From contig NZ_LRBG01000037.1 in assembly GCF_001580545.1 (NCBI RefSeq), positions 682,001-746,000 on the forward strand: a DNA stretch of 64,000 nt, in the 5' to 3' direction. The position numbers were made by a program, and so were the translations under genes. The notes beneath the pieces are model-generated. The model saw only the letters and a list, made by a program, of their open reading frames with translations, ran no database searches and had not been told where the DNA came from. Shown in pieces: positions 42,553-52,328 of the stretch. Within the stretch, counting starts at the first letter, position 1, and each line of letters starts with the position of its first letter. The stretch is from Paraburkholderia monticola (GTDB lineage Bacteria; Pseudomonadota; Gammaproteobacteria; Burkholderiales; Burkholderiaceae).

Positions 42553-43875
42553 ATGACACGAAAAATCTACGGTCTGAGATGGTGGATCATCGGCACCATC
42601 ATGTTAGGTTCGTGCCTGAATTTCCTGACCCGAAGCACGCTTGCGGTCACTGCGCCCACGCTCACCACCCAGTTGCATCTGACTGCGGAGCAATACTCGT
42701 ATGTGCTCAGCGCATTTACCCTCACGAATGCGCTACAGCCACTCACCGGCTATGTCATCGATGTGATCGGCCTGAAGACGGGCTTTGCGCTGTTCTGCCT
42801 CGCGTGGTCGATCATCACGATGGGGCATGGTCTGGTCCATTCCTGGCAGGGTCTCGCGCTGATGCGGGGGCTTCTCGGCTTGCCCGAGGGGGCGATCCAT
42901 CCCGCGGGCATGAAGGCGACCTCGCAATGGTTCCCCGCGCGGGAGCGGGGTCTCGCCGGCGGCATCTACAACATTGGCGCATCGCTGGGTTCGATGCTCG
43001 CGCCGCCGCTCGTGGTCTGGGCCACCCTCTTCTGGAACTGGCAGTTCGCGTTCGTGGTCACGGGGGGTATCGGGTTCGTATGGTTGGCCCTCTGGTGGTG
43101 GATCTATGACACGCCCGAGAAGCATCGCGCGCTTTCCGAGCGGGAAAAGAACTACATCCGTGCGGGTCAGGAGGAGCATATCCAGGCGAGCAGCGAGCGT
43201 CCGTCCATCCGCTCGATCATCACCCAACGCAATTTCTGGGGCATCGCCTTGCCGCGGTTTCTCGCCGATCCGACGTGGGTGACGCTGAGTTTCTGGCTGC
43301 CGCTCTATCTGAGCACGGTCCGGCATATGGATCTGAAGCAGATTGCCTTGTTCGCCTGGTTGCCCTTCCTCGCGGCAGATATCGGCAGCGTATTCGGCGG
43401 GATGCTCGTCGGCGCACTGCTCAAATACACCAGCATCAGCGTGGTCAACGCCCGGCGCTGCGTGTTCACCTTCGGCGCCTTGATGATGCTGCCTGTGCCG
43501 TTCGTAGGCTTCGTCGATCACCCGCTAACGGCCATCGCACTGCTCTGTCTGGGCGGCTTCGCGCATCAGACGCTATCGGTGACGGTCATCACCATGTCGA
43601 CCGACCTGTTTCGCAAGAGCGAGGTCGCTACGGTGGCGGGTTGTGCGGGCACCGTCAGCACCATCGGGCAATTGTGTTTTACGTTGGTCGTTGGCGCGAT
43701 GGTCAGCCATGTCGGCTACAAACCGATTTTCATTCTTCTGGCCGTATTCGATCTGATCGGCGCCACTGTGCTGTGGACGCTCGTTCGCTTGAAAAAAGAC
43801 GAGAACGATTCCTCCAGCGTGCGCCTCGGAAGCCTGGGCGGCGTGCCTGACGCAGTCAGAGCGATCGATCAGTAA
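42553..43875 (+). CDS. MFS transporter, ACS family, in the glycan locus
   Basis: A 440-aa major facilitator with 12 membrane segments and ACS-family layout (GSCLNFLTRSTLAVTAPTL in helix 1, GLPEGAIHPAGMKATSQWFP in helix 5 region). ACS carriers mostly move mono-acidic sugars such as hexuronates or galactarate. Placed between GH43 and GH5 genes, it may import an oligosaccharide or sugar acid that the two enzymes process. It resembles ExuT more than the other MFS in this window (13420-14745). It lies 94 bases after the GH43 gene. Confidence 0.82.
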   Translation: MTRKIYGLRWWIIGTIMLGSCLNFLTRSTLAVTAPTLTTQLHLTAEQYSYVLSAFTLTNALQPLTGYVIDVIGLKTGFALFCLAWSIITMGHGLVHSWQGLALMRGLLGLPEGAIHPAGMKATSQWFPARERGLAGGIYNIGASLGSMLAPPLVVWATLFWNWQFAFVVTGGIGFVWLALWWWIYDTPEKHRALSEREKNYIRAGQEEHIQASSERPSIRSIITQRNFWGIALPRFLADPTWVTLSFWLPLYLSTVRHMDLKQIALFAWLPFLAADIGSVFGGMLVGALLKYTSISVVNARRCVFTFGALMMLPVPFVGFVDHPLTAIALLCLGGFAHQTLSVTVITMSTDLFRKSEVATVAGCAGTVSTIGQLCFTLVVGAMVSHVGYKPIFILLAVFDLIGATVLWTLVRLKKDENDSSSVRLGSLGGVPDAVRAIDQ

Positions 43876-43917
43876 GCGCTCGGAGTTACACCCACCATCT
43901 TGACGGAAGGACTGAAC

Positions 43918-45390
43918 ATGCAGTTTTTGAGTGTCAGCGGAAATCAGATCGTCGATGCCAACGGAGACAAGGTTCGCCTCAGAGGCACCTGTCCAGGCGG
44001 CTGGATGAATATGGAGGACTTCATCAACGGCTACCCGGGGGCGGAACATACGCTCCGCGCCGAGATGAAGTCGGTGTTGGGCGCCGCCAGGGCGGAATTC
44101 TTTTTCGATCGACTGCTCGATCATTTCTTCAACGAGAGCGACGTCATCTACCTGAAGCGGATGGGCGCGACGGTGGTCCGCCTGCCGCTGAACTTCCGTC
44201 ATTTCGAGGATGAGCGCGCGCCCTTTCAATACAATGAAAAGGGCTTTGCCCGCCTGAATCAGGTGCTCAAATGGTGCGAGAGGCATGGGCTTTACGTGAT
44301 CCTCGATCTGCACGCAGTCGCGGGTTGGCAAAACGTCCATTGGCACTCGGATAACGCCTCGCGCATCAATCTGTTCTGGGAAAGCGCGCATTATCAGGAC
44401 CGCTTCGTCGCGCTGTGGCAGGAGTTCGCGCGTCGCTATCGGGACGAGGCCGTAGTCGCCGGCTACAACCTGATGAATGAACCCTGTGTCAATAATTACC
44501 GGGGCGACGTGCCGTGGAACATCTACAGGAACTATCAACCGGACTGGCCACGCTTCAATGCGCTTTACAGGCGGGCGGTGACCGCGGTGCGCGAGATCGA
44601 TCCGAAGCACATCATCTTCCTCGAGGGCGATTGCTACTCACTGCTGTTCGCGGGCATGGACGCACCGTTTGCCGACAATCTCGTCTATAGCAGCCACAAC
44701 TACACATCGTGCGGGTTCGGACCCGGCTCCTACCCCGGCGTGATCCGCTCACAGTCCGCGAAGACCGAGGAATCGGAAGAGTATTGGGATCTGGCGCGTC
44801 AGGAGAAAGCATTCCTCGATCACGAGGGCACGGTTTTCACGCAACGGCACAATGTGCCGCTATGGGTAGGGGAATTCGGCTCCGCGTACAACGGCGCCAC
44901 GCAGGAGATTCCTGACCGGCTACGCGCGATGGATGACCAGATCGCGATTCTTGAACGCCATGGCGCGCATTGGACGACATGGAACTACAAGGACGTCGGC
45001 GTGATGGGCATGCTCACGCTCGATGAAGCGTCCCCGTACATGCAGCTCGTCGGCGATCTGATCCGCAAGAAGGAAATGCTCGGTACCGACGACTGGATGC
45101 ACTGGTTGCCAATGACACCCGTCAAGGATGCCGCCGTCCAACTCGCCGACCAGATTCGGGCCGTGATCGGTGATGAAGAGCAGTCGCAGGCCTACACCCG
45201 TCGTTGCCTCAGCCAGAATCTGATGTGCTTCTTCGTGGGCAGCCTGATGCAGCCGGCTTACGCGAAGCTGTTCAAGGGACTCTCGGAAAGTCAGATCGAC
45301 CATATCCTCGCGTCTTTCTCGCGTGAGCAATGCACGCCGAACCAGGCGCTGACCGATATCTTGCAGAAATACATGGCTTATCCAGCCTGA
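43918..45390 (+). CDS. GH5 family glycoside hydrolase (cellulase superfamily)
   Basis: A 490-aa retaining beta-glycosidase. The TIM-barrel motifs are VRLPLNFRHFE, GLYVILDLHAVAGWQN, the acid/base Glu in GYNLMNEP, the conserved HNY region in VYSSHNYTS, and the nucleophile Glu in PLWVGEFGSA. The ATG at 43918 is chosen over a TTG at 43900, with GGAAGG seven bases upstream. No signal peptide is seen, so it is cytoplasmic and acts after import. A C-terminal part of about 100 residues beyond the barrel (PVKDAAVQLADQI onward) has no known domain I can name. Exo- or endo-beta-glucosidic activity is likely, with substrate unknown. Confidence 0.85.
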   Translation: MQFLSVSGNQIVDANGDKVRLRGTCPGGWMNMEDFINGYPGAEHTLRAEMKSVLGAARAEFFFDRLLDHFFNESDVIYLKRMGATVVRLPLNFRHFEDERAPFQYNEKGFARLNQVLKWCERHGLYVILDLHAVAGWQNVHWHSDNASRINLFWESAHYQDRFVALWQEFARRYRDEAVVAGYNLMNEPCVNNYRGDVPWNIYRNYQPDWPRFNALYRRAVTAVREIDPKHIIFLEGDCYSLLFAGMDAPFADNLVYSSHNYTSCGFGPGSYPGVIRSQSAKTEESEEYWDLARQEKAFLDHEGTVFTQRHNVPLWVGEFGSAYNGATQEIPDRLRAMDDQIAILERHGAHWTTWNYKDVGVMGMLTLDEASPYMQLVGDLIRKKEMLGTDDWMHWLPMTPVKDAAVQLADQIRAVIGDEEQSQAYTRRCLSQNLMCFFVGSLMQPAYAKLFKGLSESQIDHILASFSREQCTPNQALTDILQKYMAYPA

Positions 45391-45594
45391 TCACCGATGC
45401 GTCGAAGTGACCATGCGCGATCGTGTTGCGCGGGTGCGTGAGAGGTGGCCGTTGGCCTCGGCACGCATCTGCAGAACGCGAGCGCGCGCGGTGGGGGCTG
45501 ACAGATCCTGAGCTGAGGATAAACATCCAGGGGTAGCTGGCTTTGGTTAGAATCTGTTTTCGATTCTTTGATTCGTCCATTACCGGAGGCGAAC

Positions 45595-46722
45595 GTGCCA
45601 GGTTTACTCCCCGATGTCGACCGCGAGGGACTCCTCGAATATTCAGTCGTTTATACCGACCGATCAATCAACCATATGTCGCGGCTCTTCCAGGGCGTCA
45701 TGCGCGACATTTCCGCCTCCCTGAAAAAAGTCTACAACGCGAAGGCGGCCGTGGTCGTTCCGGGCAGCGGGACTTTCGGCATGGAAGCCGTGGCCCGGCA
45801 GTTCGCGACGAACCGGAAGTGTCTGGTCATCCGCAATGGCTGGTTCAGTTTCCGCTGGTCGCAGATTTTCGACATGGGCGGCATTCCGTCTGAATCGATC
45901 GTATTGAAGGCGCGCCCGGTCGAACCAGGAAGGCAGGCTGCATTTGCACCGGCTCCGATCGAAGAAGTGGTAGCCGCGATCAGCGAACACAAACCGGATC
46001 TGGTCTTTGCGCCGCATGTCGAAACCGCATCCGGAATGATGCTGCCCGATGCCTATTTGCGCGCCGTGGCCGACGCCGTTCATGCCGTCGGCGGCATGTT
46101 CGTGCTCGATTGCATCGCCTCCGGCACGGTCTGGGTGGATATGCAGGCGAGTGGCGTCGACGTCCTGATCAGCGCGCCGCAAAAGGGCTGGAGTGCGTCG
46201 CCTTGCTGCGGGCTGGTCATGCTGAGCCCGCTCGCCCGCGAAAGAATCGACCAGACGACCAGCACCAGTTTCGCTTGCGATCTGCGCAAATGGCTGCAGA
46301 TCATGGAGGCCTACGAGAACGGCGGATTCGCGTACCACGCCACGATGCCCACGGACAGCCTCGCGACGCTGCGTGACGTCATCAAGGAAACCGAGGCATA
46401 CGGCCTCGACAAGGTGAGAGCGGAGCAGTTGGAACTCGGCAAGCGCATCCGCGCGCTGTTGACCGACAAAGGTTTCAGAAGCGTGGCGGCCGAAGGTTTC
46501 GAGGCGCCGGGAGTCGTGGTCAGCTACACGGACGACGACGACATTCGATCCGGCAAGAAATTCGCCGATGCCGGCTTGCAGATCGCGGCAGGCGTTCCGC
46601 TGCAATGCGACGAACCCGCCGACTTCAAGACCTTCCGCATCGGCTTGTTTGGCCTCGACAAACTGCATGACATCGAAGGCACGGTCGCCAGGTTCGCCAA
46701 GGCGTTGGACAGGATGCTTTAG
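45595..46722 (+). CDS. PLP-dependent class V aminotransferase
   Basis: A 375-aa fold-type I PLP enzyme of the serine-pyruvate/alanine-glyoxylate type. The segment PGSGTFGMEAVARQF is the phosphate-binding start, HVETASGMMLPD precedes the Asp of VLDCIASGT, and the Schiff-base Lys is in SAPQKGWSASP. The start is GTG at 45595 with GGAGGCGAAC upstream; a TTG start at 45568 is weaker. It stands alone and its stop is three bases from that of the convergent CoA-transferase. It probably makes glyoxylate- or pyruvate-derived amino acids, or serves an alternative such as 2-aminoethylphosphonate; the exact substrate is open. Confidence 0.82.
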   Translation: MPGLLPDVDREGLLEYSVVYTDRSINHMSRLFQGVMRDISASLKKVYNAKAAVVVPGSGTFGMEAVARQFATNRKCLVIRNGWFSFRWSQIFDMGGIPSESIVLKARPVEPGRQAAFAPAPIEEVVAAISEHKPDLVFAPHVETASGMMLPDAYLRAVADAVHAVGGMFVLDCIASGTVWVDMQASGVDVLISAPQKGWSASPCCGLVMLSPLARERIDQTTSTSFACDLRKWLQIMEAYENGGFAYHATMPTDSLATLRDVIKETEAYGLDKVRAEQLELGKRIRALLTDKGFRSVAAEGFEAPGVVVSYTDDDDIRSGKKFADAGLQIAAGVPLQCDEPADFKTFRIGLFGLDKLHDIEGTVARFAKALDRML

Positions 46723-46725
46723 GGG

Positions 46726-48741
46726 CTAGCGGTTCGGCGATTGCTCGCGCAGGTACGCCTGCGCTTCCGCCTCCGTCTCATAGACATAAGGTGAGAGGCC
46801 GCGCCGCGTCAGTGCGTCCCCCAGCTTGGCGCGCATGAAAGCGCTGGTCGTGAAGCGTGTGACGCCGAGATAGTAGCGCTGCACCATATCCTCGACCATC
46901 TCGACATACGCGTCCTCCAGCGCGGGGTCCAATACGAACCCCTCGTAGTTCACCACGGCATAAACCTTGTGGTCGAGCGGCTCGCAGACGCGGCCTACCT
47001 GAGCCCGGATCGCCGCGATGTCGTCCGGACGCTTCACCTCCAGGCGCGCGAAATTCAGAAACATGATGTTCTTGCCGTTGTCGTAGATGAAGCGTGCTTC
47101 CAGCGGCAGTCGCAACACATTCGAGCGCAGACCCATCGGTTCAGGGCGGAAAATCCGCTCGTCCATCGGCACCGGCGAACGCAGGATCGGCGCGAAGTCC
47201 ATCCTGGCCAGAATATCGCGCTCCAGATCGACACCGGGCGCAATCTCGATCAGTTCCATGCCCTGCTCGCCGAGCTCGAACACGCAACGCTCGGTGATGT
47301 AGAGGACTGGCTTGCGCGCCGCCGCCGCATACGGGCCAGAAAACGTGCGATGCTCGACTTCCTCGACGAACTTCCTGGCCGTGCCGTCACGGTGGATATG
47401 CAGCTTCCCATCGGCGACTGCAATCTGGCTGCGGCCCGCCATGAAAGTGCCGACGAACACGACTTTCTTGGCGTTCTGGCTGATGTTGATGAAGCCTCCG
47501 GCGCCGGCCAGGCGCGGCCCGAATCTGGACACATTGAGGTTTCCCAGCCGATCGGCCTGGGCGAGGCCAAGAAAGGCGAGGTCGAGGCCGCCGCCGTCAT
47601 AGAAATCGAACTGGGCGGGCTGGTCGATGATCGCCTGCGCATTGGTCGCCGCGCCGAAGTTCAAGCCTCCCGCCGGAATGCCGCCGATCACGCCGGGCTC
47701 GGTGGTCAGCGTCACAAGGTCGAGGACCCTTTCCTCGTTGGCGACGCTGGCAATGCCCTCGGGCATGCCGATGCCGAGATTCACCACGCTGTTTGGCTGG
47801 AGTTCCATGGCCGCGCGCCGCGCAATCACTTTGCGCTCGCTCATCGGCATCGGCGCCACACTGCTCGCGGGGACCCGAATTTCGCCGGCGAACGCCGCGC
47901 TGTACGGCGTGGCAAAGGTCTGCTGGTGGTGCTCGGGTGGCGCCAGCACGACGCAATCGACCAGCACTCCAGGGATCTTGACCTGCCGTGGATTCAGCGA
48001 GCCTCGTTCAGCGATGCGTTCCACCTGGACGATCACCAGACCGTTGCAGTTGTGCGCGGCCATCGCGATGGCGAGGGCCTCCAGGGTCAGGGCTTCGCGC
48101 TCCATCGTGACATTGCCGTCCGGGTCGGCCGTGGTGCCGCGCACGATCGCGACGTTGATCGGGAAGGCCTTGTAAAACAGATAGTCCTCGTCGCCGATAC
48201 GCATCAACTCGACCAGATTCTCGGTGGTGCGTTCGTTCAGTTTGCCCCCGCCGAAGCGCGGATCGACAAAGGTGCCGAGGCCGACTCGCGAAAGATGGCC
48301 GGGCTTGCCGGCCGCGATGTCGCGAAACAGGTGGCTGATCACACCCTGCGGCAGGTTGTAGGCTTCGATCTGGTTATCCACCGCAAGCTGCTGCAGCTTC
48401 GGCACGAGGCCCCAGTGTCCGCCGATCACGCGCTTGACGAGCCCAGGCATCGCGAGATGGTTCAGTCCCCGCTCCTTGCCGTCTCCCTGGCCGGCCGCAT
48501 AGACCAGCGTGAGGTTGCGGGGTTTGGGGAGGGCGACCAACGTATCCTCGTCATGCGCCGTACAGAGTTCCTCGATGGCAATCGCGAGGTCTTCGGCGAA
48601 GCCGATACCGACGAAGCCGCCTGTCGCGACCGTATCGCCTTCGCGGATCAGGCGCACGGCATCGCGCGCCGAGGCCACTTTGCCGCTCGTGCGGGAGAGG
48701 ATGGCGGGTAAAGGCGCCACCGCGGTTGAGTGCGTGCTCAC
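46726..48741 (-). CDS. Fused acetyl-CoA:acetoacetyl-CoA-type transferase (YdiF-like)
   Basis: A 671-aa family I CoA-transferase in which the alpha and beta halves are joined in one chain. The N-terminal half has GDTVATGGFVGIG; the C-terminal half starts at MELQPNSVVNLGIGMPEGI and carries the catalytic Glu in TLTTEPGVIGG. Some 150 residues follow the usual end, with EGFVLDPALEDAY. GTG at 48741 has GAGGTGAAAC upstream. These enzymes swap CoA between short-chain acyl groups; substrate is not deducible. A CBS-domain gene lies 29 bases upstream on the same strand, so the two are probably cotranscribed. Confidence 0.82.
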   Translation of the reverse strand: MSTHSTAVAPLPAILSRTSGKVASARDAVRLIREGDTVATGGFVGIGFAEDLAIAIEELCTAHDEDTLVALPKPRNLTLVYAAGQGDGKERGLNHLAMPGLVKRVIGGHWGLVPKLQQLAVDNQIEAYNLPQGVISHLFRDIAAGKPGHLSRVGLGTFVDPRFGGGKLNERTTENLVELMRIGDEDYLFYKAFPINVAIVRGTTADPDGNVTMEREALTLEALAIAMAAHNCNGLVIVQVERIAERGSLNPRQVKIPGVLVDCVVLAPPEHHQQTFATPYSAAFAGEIRVPASSVAPMPMSERKVIARRAAMELQPNSVVNLGIGMPEGIASVANEERVLDLVTLTTEPGVIGGIPAGGLNFGAATNAQAIIDQPAQFDFYDGGGLDLAFLGLAQADRLGNLNVSRFGPRLAGAGGFINISQNAKKVVFVGTFMAGRSQIAVADGKLHIHRDGTARKFVEEVEHRTFSGPYAAAARKPVLYITERCVFELGEQGMELIEIAPGVDLERDILARMDFAPILRSPVPMDERIFRPEPMGLRSNVLRLPLEARFIYDNGKNIMFLNFARLEVKRPDDIAAIRAQVGRVCEPLDHKVYAVVNYEGFVLDPALEDAYVEMVEDMVQRYYLGVTRFTTSAFMRAKLGDALTRRGLSPYVYETEAEAQAYLREQSPNR

Positions 48742-48770
48742 GTTTCACCTCGCCTGGCTTGGGCGCGATT

Positions 48771-49238
48771 CTAGTAGGCGCCGCCGGTATCAATGGTCAG
48801 ATGGAGCATGTCGTCCTCGAGTACCCGGATGAAATGCTCGTCCTCCTGCAGGAGTTCCTCCAGCACGTCACTGGCGGAAAGCACGCCGATAACGCGCCCG
48901 GATTCGATCACGGGCAGGTGCCGGATCCGCTTGGTGTGCATCGTGACGAGGCACTTGTCGCAGGTATGCTCGGGCGCCACGTAAAACACCTGGGTCGTCA
49001 TGACCTCGCCGACCCTGGTGTTGGCGGCGTTGCGGCCAAGCACCTCGACTTTGCGGGCGTAGTCGCGCTGGGACAGCACACCCGCCACATTGCTGCCCTG
49101 CAGCACCAACACCGTCGTCACGTCCTTGTCCGCCATCAACTGCAGCGCGCTGAGCACTGTGTCATCGGGGCCGACCGAAATCACCTCCCGAGGGTTGTCG
49201 GACAGAATTTGCCGTGCCGTCTTTCTCTCCTTTTTCAT
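48771..49238 (-). CDS. Stand-alone CBS-pair protein
   Basis: A 155-aa protein made of two CBS motifs: the first around residues 16-70 (VISVGPDDTVLSALQLMADKDVTTVLV), the second around 85-140 (VFYVAPEHTCDKCLVTMHTKRIRHLPV). CBS pairs bind adenosine nucleotides or S-adenosylmethionine. GGAGGCGGCC precedes the ATG at 49238. It is 29 bases upstream of the CoA-transferase gene. This could be a nucleotide-sensing partner, but stand-alone CBS proteins are common in this group and co-occurrence alone proves little. Confidence 0.8.
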   Translation of the reverse strand: MKKERKTARQILSDNPREVISVGPDDTVLSALQLMADKDVTTVLVLQGSNVAGVLSQRDYARKVEVLGRNAANTRVGEVMTTQVFYVAPEHTCDKCLVTMHTKRIRHLPVIESGRVIGVLSASDVLEELLQEDEHFIRVLEDDMLHLTIDTGGAY

Positions 49239-49402
49239 GGCCGCCTCCAGACCTTTCGTCTTTGTTGAATTGCAGTGTAGGTCGCTTGATCTGGGTCAAA
49301 CCAACATTTTCCCTTCTGCCTCACGCTGAACGCGAGGCAAAGCACCGGCAGTGGCGCGGATCTGAGGTAGTCTGACAATCCCGGGCATACACAGGAGGTC
49401 TG

Positions 49403-50932
49403 ATGGAACGGGAGCTAAAGCTGCGCGTCGCGAAAGAAGATCTTGATGCATTGCGTCACGCGCCTCTATTCGCAAAAGTGGAAAGCGCGGCCGAGGCTCC
49501 TCGACTGCTGACGAGCACCTATTTCGACACGCCCGCGCTCACGTTTCGCGACAGCAAAGCTTCGCTGCGAGTGCGTACCGTCGGCACCGACAGAGTGCAG
49601 ACGCTGAAGCTGCAAGGGTCGGTGCAGGCGGGACTTTTCGAGCGGGACGAATTCGAGGGGCCCGTCGGGAGCGACGTCCCCGAACTCGAGCGACTGCACG
49701 ATCAGATTCCTGAGGACACCGACCCAGGCAAGCTGGTTCGCGACGCACTCATTGGCGCGCAGCTGGAACCGGTGTTCGTCACGCGAATCAATCGATCGGT
49801 CTTTCCGCTGCACCTGCCGTCCGGCGACGAGATCGAGATCGCACTCGACGAGGGCACCATCGACGCGAAGATGGGTTCGGTGCCGATCACGGCCTTGGAG
49901 CTGGAGCTGAAACAGGGGCAGCCGGAGAGCCTGTACAGCGTCGCGCTCGAGTTGCTCGATACCGTGCCGCTGCGCATCGATCGTCTCAGCAAGGCCGATC
50001 TCGGTTACGCGCAGCTTGTGGCCGAGCATAGCGAGGCGGTCAAGGCGCAACGGGTGCAACTGGACAAACGCGCGTCGATCGAAGAGGCGTTCTCCGTGAT
50101 CGCGCGCAACTGCCTGGATCAGGTTCAGGCGAACGAACGCGGCGTCGTGTCCGGTCACGATCCGTCGAGCGTTCATCAGATGCGCGTTGGGCTTCGTCGT
50201 TTGCGTTCCGCCCTCGACCTGTTCGCCACGGTCATTCCCGCCTATCCCGGCCTGAACGACGAATTGCGCTGGATTGCCTCGGAACTCGGCGCTGCGCGAG
50301 ACTGGGAAGTGCTGGCGGGATCGACGCTCGATCATGCCGACTTCAAGGACCATCCGGACGAGATCCAGCCCGTCAGGCAGGCGTGCGAAAAGATCGCCGT
50401 CGACAACCGCCAGCGCGCCGCCGCCGCGGTCGAGTCGGTTCGCTATACGCGGCTCGCGCTTCAGCTCGCGCTGTGGTTGAGCCGAAAGGGCTGGCGAGAC
50501 GGCATGTCCGACGAACAGCGCGAAGCGATCGGCAGTCTGGTGAAGCCGTTCGCCGAGGATGTGCTGCGGAGTCGGCACAGGAAACTGATCAAACGCGGCA
50601 AGGGCCTGGCCGATCTCGACGATCATCGTCGCCACCGCGCCCGCATCGCAGCGAAGAAGGTTCGCTATGCCACCGAGTTCTTCGAGTCGCTGTGCCCGAG
50701 GCGGGCCGTCCTCCACTATGTCGACGCGCTGACCGCGCTTCAGGATGGTCTGGGCTGGCGCAACGATGCCGTCGTCGCCGATCAGCTTCTGAAGGCGCTG
50801 TCGAAAACTTCGCCCGACGCGGCTTCGGGTGCTGCCTTTGCGCGAGGGTTTCTGGCTTCGCGGGTCGCTGCGGATCACCAGACGTTGAAAAAACTATGGA
50901 AGCGTTTCAGACGTCTTTCACCGCCGCGCTAG
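49403..50932 (+). CDS. CYTH-CHAD inorganic triphosphatase-like protein
   Basis: A 509-aa protein. The N-terminal CYTH domain (residues about 1-205) opens MERELKLRV, giving the ExExK signature, and forms the tunnel of triphosphate-hydrolysing enzymes. The CHAD domain (about 220-505) is rich in conserved His and basic residues, for example VHQMRVGLRRLRSALDLF and DLDDHRRHRARIAAKKVRY, thought to bind polyphosphate. AGGAGG precedes the ATG at 49403. It is 215 bases before an orphan phosphate-binding protein gene on the same strand, so a phosphate/polyphosphate theme is possible. Confidence 0.85.
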   Translation: MERELKLRVAKEDLDALRHAPLFAKVESAAEAPRLLTSTYFDTPALTFRDSKASLRVRTVGTDRVQTLKLQGSVQAGLFERDEFEGPVGSDVPELERLHDQIPEDTDPGKLVRDALIGAQLEPVFVTRINRSVFPLHLPSGDEIEIALDEGTIDAKMGSVPITALELELKQGQPESLYSVALELLDTVPLRIDRLSKADLGYAQLVAEHSEAVKAQRVQLDKRASIEEAFSVIARNCLDQVQANERGVVSGHDPSSVHQMRVGLRRLRSALDLFATVIPAYPGLNDELRWIASELGAARDWEVLAGSTLDHADFKDHPDEIQPVRQACEKIAVDNRQRAAAAVESVRYTRLALQLALWLSRKGWRDGMSDEQREAIGSLVKPFAEDVLRSRHRKLIKRGKGLADLDDHRRHRARIAAKKVRYATEFFESLCPRRAVLHYVDALTALQDGLGWRNDAVVADQLLKALSKTSPDAASGAAFARGFLASRVAADHQTLKKLWKRFRRLSPPR

Positions 50933-51147
50933 TGGGGCCACACGGCGACGTGTTCGATAGCATGATTCAATTGGAATTTGGTCTGGCGCCGCTTTGTAAT
51001 GCCATATGCCGCGCAACTGAGGAGACCTGTATACCCGATGAAAAACACACAACACTGAAATGCCGGCACGGTCGCCCTCCAAAAAATTCACGCACTGGCA
51101 AGTCTGGATCAGCGATGTCCCGGAACAAGAACCAACGGGAGACACTC

Positions 51148-52185
51148 GTGAAAAAATTGGGCGTGGTCATTGCTTTTCCGGTTTGCTTTTCATGCACAGC
51201 CGCGGCGTACGCCGCCGACATTACGGGAGCCGGCAGCACGTTCGCCGCGCCTCTTTACACCCGCTGGGCCAACGACTATCTGAAGTCCGGTGGCAGCAAG
51301 GTGGTCTATCTGAGCACGGGGTCGTCCGATGGACTCAAGCAGGTCATCGCCCGCGAAGTCGACTTCGCAGGATCGGATGCGCCACTGAGCGACGATGAAT
51401 TGACCAAAAACGGCTTGCGGCAATTCCCGACCGTGATCGGCGGCGTAGTGCCCGTCGTGAATCTTCCGGGGCTCAAAGCCGGCGAGGTGATGCTGACGGG
51501 GCCGGTCATCGCCGAGATCTTTCTAGGCAAGATTCAGTACTGGGACGACCCTGCGATCGTGCAGCTGAATCCAAAGATCAAGATGCCGAACTATCCGATC
51601 GCGGTGGTGCGTCGCCAGGATGGCTCGGGCACGACGCTGATCTGGACTCACTACCTCGCGCAGGTCAGTCCGGAATGGAAGCGCAAGGTCGGCGAAGGCA
51701 CCAGCGTGCGATGGCCGCTCGGCATCGGCGGCAAAGGCAACGAGGGGGTGGCCACGTACGTCGGCTATCTGCCCGGCGCGATCGGTTATGTCGCATGGGA
51801 TTTCACGAAGCAGAACCGCTTGAAGTACCTTGCATTGACCAATGCGGCGGGCAATGTCGTTGAGCCCAGTGTCGATTCGTTCAAGGCAGCGGCGACGGCC
51901 GCCGACTGGTCGGGCTCTCTGTCGCAGTTGCTGACCAATCAGCCGGGCAAGGATGCGTGGCCGGTCATGGGCGCAACCTATGTGTTGTTTCCCGCAACGC
52001 CGAACAAGCCGGGCCACGACGAAGCCACCCTGAAGTTTTTCGACTGGGCGTTGAGTCATGGCGGACCGACGGTCAACGCGCTCGACTACATCCCGCTTCC
52101 GGACCTGGTCGTGACGAAGATCCGCTCGCAATGGCCCATCAACGCAGGCGAGCAGACGGCGCACAAAGCGGCCGCGGCGCCGTGA
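51148..52185 (+). CDS. pstS: Phosphate ABC transporter substrate-binding protein PstS
   Basis: A 345-aa periplasmic phosphate-binding protein. A Sec signal peptide ends near AAAYA-ADI, and the mature part begins ITGAGSTFAAPLYTRWAND, with the phosphate-loop YLSTGSSDGLKQV, SDAPLSDDEL and VVRRQDGSGTTLIWTHYL. GTG at 51148 is chosen with GGGAG six bases upstream; an ATG at 51115 in the same frame is possible but would lengthen the leader. The pstCAB and phoU genes that usually follow are absent, and downstream is a methyltransferase gene. Adjacent CYTH-CHAD may be linked functionally. I see no clear PHO box upstream. Confidence 0.85.
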   Translation: MKKLGVVIAFPVCFSCTAAAYAADITGAGSTFAAPLYTRWANDYLKSGGSKVVYLSTGSSDGLKQVIAREVDFAGSDAPLSDDELTKNGLRQFPTVIGGVVPVVNLPGLKAGEVMLTGPVIAEIFLGKIQYWDDPAIVQLNPKIKMPNYPIAVVRRQDGSGTTLIWTHYLAQVSPEWKRKVGEGTSVRWPLGIGGKGNEGVATYVGYLPGAIGYVAWDFTKQNRLKYLALTNAAGNVVEPSVDSFKAAATAADWSGSLSQLLTNQPGKDAWPVMGATYVLFPATPNKPGHDEATLKFFDWALSHGGPTVNALDYIPLPDLVVTKIRSQWPINAGEQTAHKAAAAP

Positions 52186-52328
52186 GCAAAGTCGCGCTGA
52201 CCTTGTTGAAAAACCCACGCGGTGAGTCGTTCAACTTCGGTGAATGGTTGACGCTCACCCAGGCCGACCTGCGCGTCGTTTAGCCTGATCGACGCCTCTG
52301 CCCATCTTTACTCATTTCGGTTGCCTGC

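Noticed and set aside
46969..48711. Plus-strand 580-codon frame opposite the CoA-transferase
   Set aside because: Antisense shadow of a well-matched CoA-transferase with the same compositional bias.
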